This document shows, in pieces, positions 36,551 to 38,409 of a stretch of DNA of 38,409 bases. How positions within the stretch are numbered: the stretch's first letter is position 1; the number at the start of each line of letters is the position of its first letter. Origin of the DNA: Prevotella sp. UBA7764 (GTDB lineage: Bacteria; Bacteroidota; Bacteroidia; Bacteroidales; Bacteroidaceae); NCBI GenBank assembly GCA_002481295.1, contig DLDU01000058.1, positions 1 to 38,409 of the forward strand. The letters are read 5' to 3'. The position numbers and the translations under genes are program-made. The notes beneath the pieces were generated by a model that was not told the DNA's origin, searched no databases, and saw nothing but the letters and a program-made list of their open reading frames with translations.

Positions 36551-38194
36551 ATGCGAAAACTTCTACTTTCAACAATAGCCGCTTGTCTGTGGGCAATGCA
36601 GGGAGCGGCACAAGAAGGCAACGAAATCATTCTGCCACACGGAAAATGCGGCACCTCTATGATCATTGAGCGGGAGAGAGCCGCCAACCGCATTGCCAGC
36701 AGAGCTATAGGAAGCCAATATCCCAGCTATGTTCCCCACAAAGGAAGCATTGCGATCCCCGTCATCCTTGTCAACTTCAATGATGTGCATTTCAGCATCA
36801 ACAAGCCGAGAGAAGCTTTTGAACAGTTTTTCAACGGAACGGAGCAAAAGAGTATGGGCCATGGCAACGCCAAGAACCATGGCTCCGTCGCCCAGTATTT
36901 CTCGGATATGAGTTCCAGAGCGTTCACTCCTACCTTTAAGATTTATGGTCCCGTGACGTTAGACCAGGACGAGACCTACTATGGAGGAAATACTCATGGA
37001 AACAATTCCGACGAGAATCCAAGAGACTTAGTGAAGGACGCCATAGCCAAACTCCAGAGTAGTAGCGAGAAGATTGATGACGCGAAATCATTCTGCTCAG
37101 ACGGCAACAGCGTAGACTGTGTGTACATCATCTATGCAGGTGTAGGACAGAACTACAGCACATACCCCAACGCAGCCGACGACGTAGCCACAGCTGTTTG
37201 GGCAAACACAGGAAGCATCAGCGGATCGCTTGCCAACAAAAGCCTGAGATGGTATAGCATGGCCGGTGAGCTTACGCCAGTATATCTGAATAGCAACGAA
37301 GAGTTTGATACAGAAAATGGCACAGTCCCCTGTATAGCAGGCGTAGGCGTCACCTGTCACGAGCTGAGTCACGCCTTAGGTTTACCCGACTTCTACCCTA
37401 CATCAGCCTCTGCGCAAGTCGACAACCAGGAGATGGAATATTGGGATCTCATGGACGGAGGCGAATACGGTGCCAATGGCTTCTACCCTACCGCATACAC
37501 AGCATGGGAGAAACAGCAGATGGGATGGCCCGTAGATATTCAGGAACTAAGCAGCGATCAACATTTAACCATCGCCAACTCCACAGAAGAAGGCGGTACG
37601 GCCTATAAGATTACCAACCCCGACAACAAGAACGAATACTTTATACTGGAAAGCATTCAACGAAAAGGATGGAACAGTTACCAATACGGCAACGGCCTGC
37701 TCGTCTATCACGTCAACAAGCCAAACAATGGCACGGTCAACATCTTCGACACTTATAACAACATAAAAGGCTATCCCGGCATGGCGGTAGTGCCGGCAGA
37801 TGGAGCCTGCCAGTCCTCGTACCTTGACGCAAACATAGAAACATATTGCAGCAGTCTTTATGGTGATCTCTTCCCTGGAACTGGCAATGGAACAAATATG
37901 AATGTTATGGAGCTCAGCGACGCTAATGTACAACCCAACTGGTGCTGGTACAACTCCGATAAAACCGAAAAGTTGCCTACCAGCAAGGCTCTCCGCAACA
38001 TTACTTACGACACCTCTACCGGTATCGTATCCTTTGAGTATGTCCACGACACCACGACAGGCATCAAGGGCATTGAGCATAATGAAACGACAACAAAGCG
38101 CATCTATACGCTTGACGGCCGCTATGTAGGCATGGACTTCAACGCACTGCCACACGGTATATATATAATAGGTGGTAAGAAGATCGTGAAATAA
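36551..38194 (+). CDS. Secreted M6-type zinc metalloprotease with T9SS-like tail
   Basis: A 547-aa exported protease. The signal peptide is MRKLLLSTIAACLWAMQGAA. The zinc site HELSHALGLPD is at residues 270-280 (His270, Glu271, His274), followed by EYWDLMDGG, the Met-turn pattern of M6 (immune-inhibitor-A-like) proteases. Upstream, IPVILVNFNDVHFSI and SVAQYFSDMSSRAFTPTFKI are typical of the M6 domain. The last 45 residues (KRIYTLDGRYVG ... LPHGIYIIGGKKIVK) form a short type A C-terminal sorting domain, like the GH5 enzyme in the PUL, so export through the type IX system to the cell surface or medium is likely. Natural substrates are unknown. Divergent from the CE6-CE1 gene, with a 176-bp shared control region. 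Confidence 0.88.
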   Translation: MRKLLLSTIAACLWAMQGAAQEGNEIILPHGKCGTSMIIERERAANRIASRAIGSQYPSYVPHKGSIAIPVILVNFNDVHFSINKPREAFEQFFNGTEQKSMGHGNAKNHGSVAQYFSDMSSRAFTPTFKIYGPVTLDQDETYYGGNTHGNNSDENPRDLVKDAIAKLQSSSEKIDDAKSFCSDGNSVDCVYIIYAGVGQNYSTYPNAADDVATAVWANTGSISGSLANKSLRWYSMAGELTPVYLNSNEEFDTENGTVPCIAGVGVTCHELSHALGLPDFYPTSASAQVDNQEMEYWDLMDGGEYGANGFYPTAYTAWEKQQMGWPVDIQELSSDQHLTIANSTEEGGTAYKITNPDNKNEYFILESIQRKGWNSYQYGNGLLVYHVNKPNNGTVNIFDTYNNIKGYPGMAVVPADGACQSSYLDANIETYCSSLYGDLFPGTGNGTNMNVMELSDANVQPNWCWYNSDKTEKLPTSKALRNITYDTSTGIVSFEYVHDTTTGIKGIEHNETTTKRIYTLDGRYVGMDFNALPHGIYIIGGKKIVK

Positions 38195-38223
38195 CGAAAC
38201 TGGGAACCCCGATATAACCACTA

Positions 38224-38275
38224 AAAAAAGAGGGTGTATCATAATTAAGTTTTATGGTGCATCCTCTTTTCTTTT
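38224..38275 (+). terminator. Hairpin and T-tract after the metalloprotease gene
   Basis: AAAGAGGGTGTATCATAA near 38225-38242 pairs with TTTATGGTGCATCCTCTTT near 38252-38270, using several G-T pairs, followed by CTTTT. It probably ends the protease transcript. The sequence also resembles terminal repeats of some Bacteroidetes insertion sequences, which I cannot confirm. Confidence 0.6.
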
Positions 38276-38409
38276 ACAATGTTAGTCGTAAAATTAGGAT
38301 TAGGCCGACTTTTTAGTTAAAATTCCATTTTTCGCTGTTTTTAGAGTCGTCAGGACCACAAGTAGGCAGGAATAGGCCGTATTAGTGGCTCCAAAAGGCT
38401 TTCCCTTGC
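38276..38409. other. Right-edge sequence of unknown nature
   Basis: No gene is evident. On the minus strand a frame open to the edge ends at TAA (complement of 38300-38302) and would give the last 35 residues of something (GKPFGATNTAYSCLL ... ILTKKSA); it matches nothing I recognise and may be chance. Confidence 0.3.

Noticed and set aside
38224..38409. End of an insertion sequence at the right edge
   Set aside because: The hairpin and the short open frame are suggestive, but only one side is visible and I cannot match the frame to a transposase.

Overview
The window is a chromosomal segment of a Bacteroidales bacterium, most like Prevotella or a close relative. The signs are a SusC/SusD polysaccharide-utilisation locus (PUL), Bacteroidetes promoters (TAnnTTTG at -7, with TTTG or TTGC about 19-20 bp upstream), few Shine-Dalgarno sequences, lipoprotein signals followed by acidic residues, C-terminal tails of type IX secretion (T9SS) style, a DUF4491 gene, and the leu gene order leuA-leuC-leuD-(second leuA-like)-leuB that I recall from Bacteroides. 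The assignment rests on recognising protein families, not on a search.

Left part (1-4600): the 5' part of an AAA-ATPase-like gene on the minus strand, cut by the window edge; about 1.1 kb of non-coding DNA with palindromes, a tandem repeat and a dispersed repeat; then a large MscS/MscK-type mechanosensitive channel and a strong bidirectional terminator.

PUL (4672-18290, minus strand): transcription order susC, susD, two surface lipoproteins (probable glycan-binding proteins), a GH5 endoglucanase and a GH31 enzyme with a PA14 insert. The GH5 plus PA14-GH31 pairing suggests xyloglucan or a related beta-glucan. Two intercistronic stem-loops without T-tracts lie inside the operon. Two copies of ATGTTACA, 22 bp apart, lie upstream of the susC promoter. 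No regulator gene is present in the window.

Middle (18618-23474): a Cof-type HAD phosphatase; a repeat-rich gap; a membrane pyrophosphatase (HppA) gene that has lost its whole middle but stays in frame; an outer-membrane beta-barrel gene; a tRNA-Val (anticodon CAC) with its own promoter and terminator; and dnaB.

Branched-chain amino acid operon (23513-30117): promoter, a 29-codon leader ORF rich in Leu and Ile codons, mutually exclusive hairpins ending in an intrinsic terminator, then leuA, leuC, leuD, a second isopropylmalate/citramalate synthase-like gene and leuB. This looks like ribosome-mediated attenuation, and the Leu+Ile content of the leader fits an operon that could serve both leucine and, through citramalate, isoleucine synthesis.

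Right part (30255-38409): an HUH (Y1/RAYT-like) transposase-family protein with a low-complexity insert carrying a perfect 20-bp palindrome and an extra C-terminal domain; a phosphoglucomutase/phosphomannomutase; DUF4491 and rlmH; a fused CE6-CE1 carbohydrate esterase; a divergent secreted M6-type metalloprotease with a T9SS-like tail; and an AT-rich end with a hairpin.
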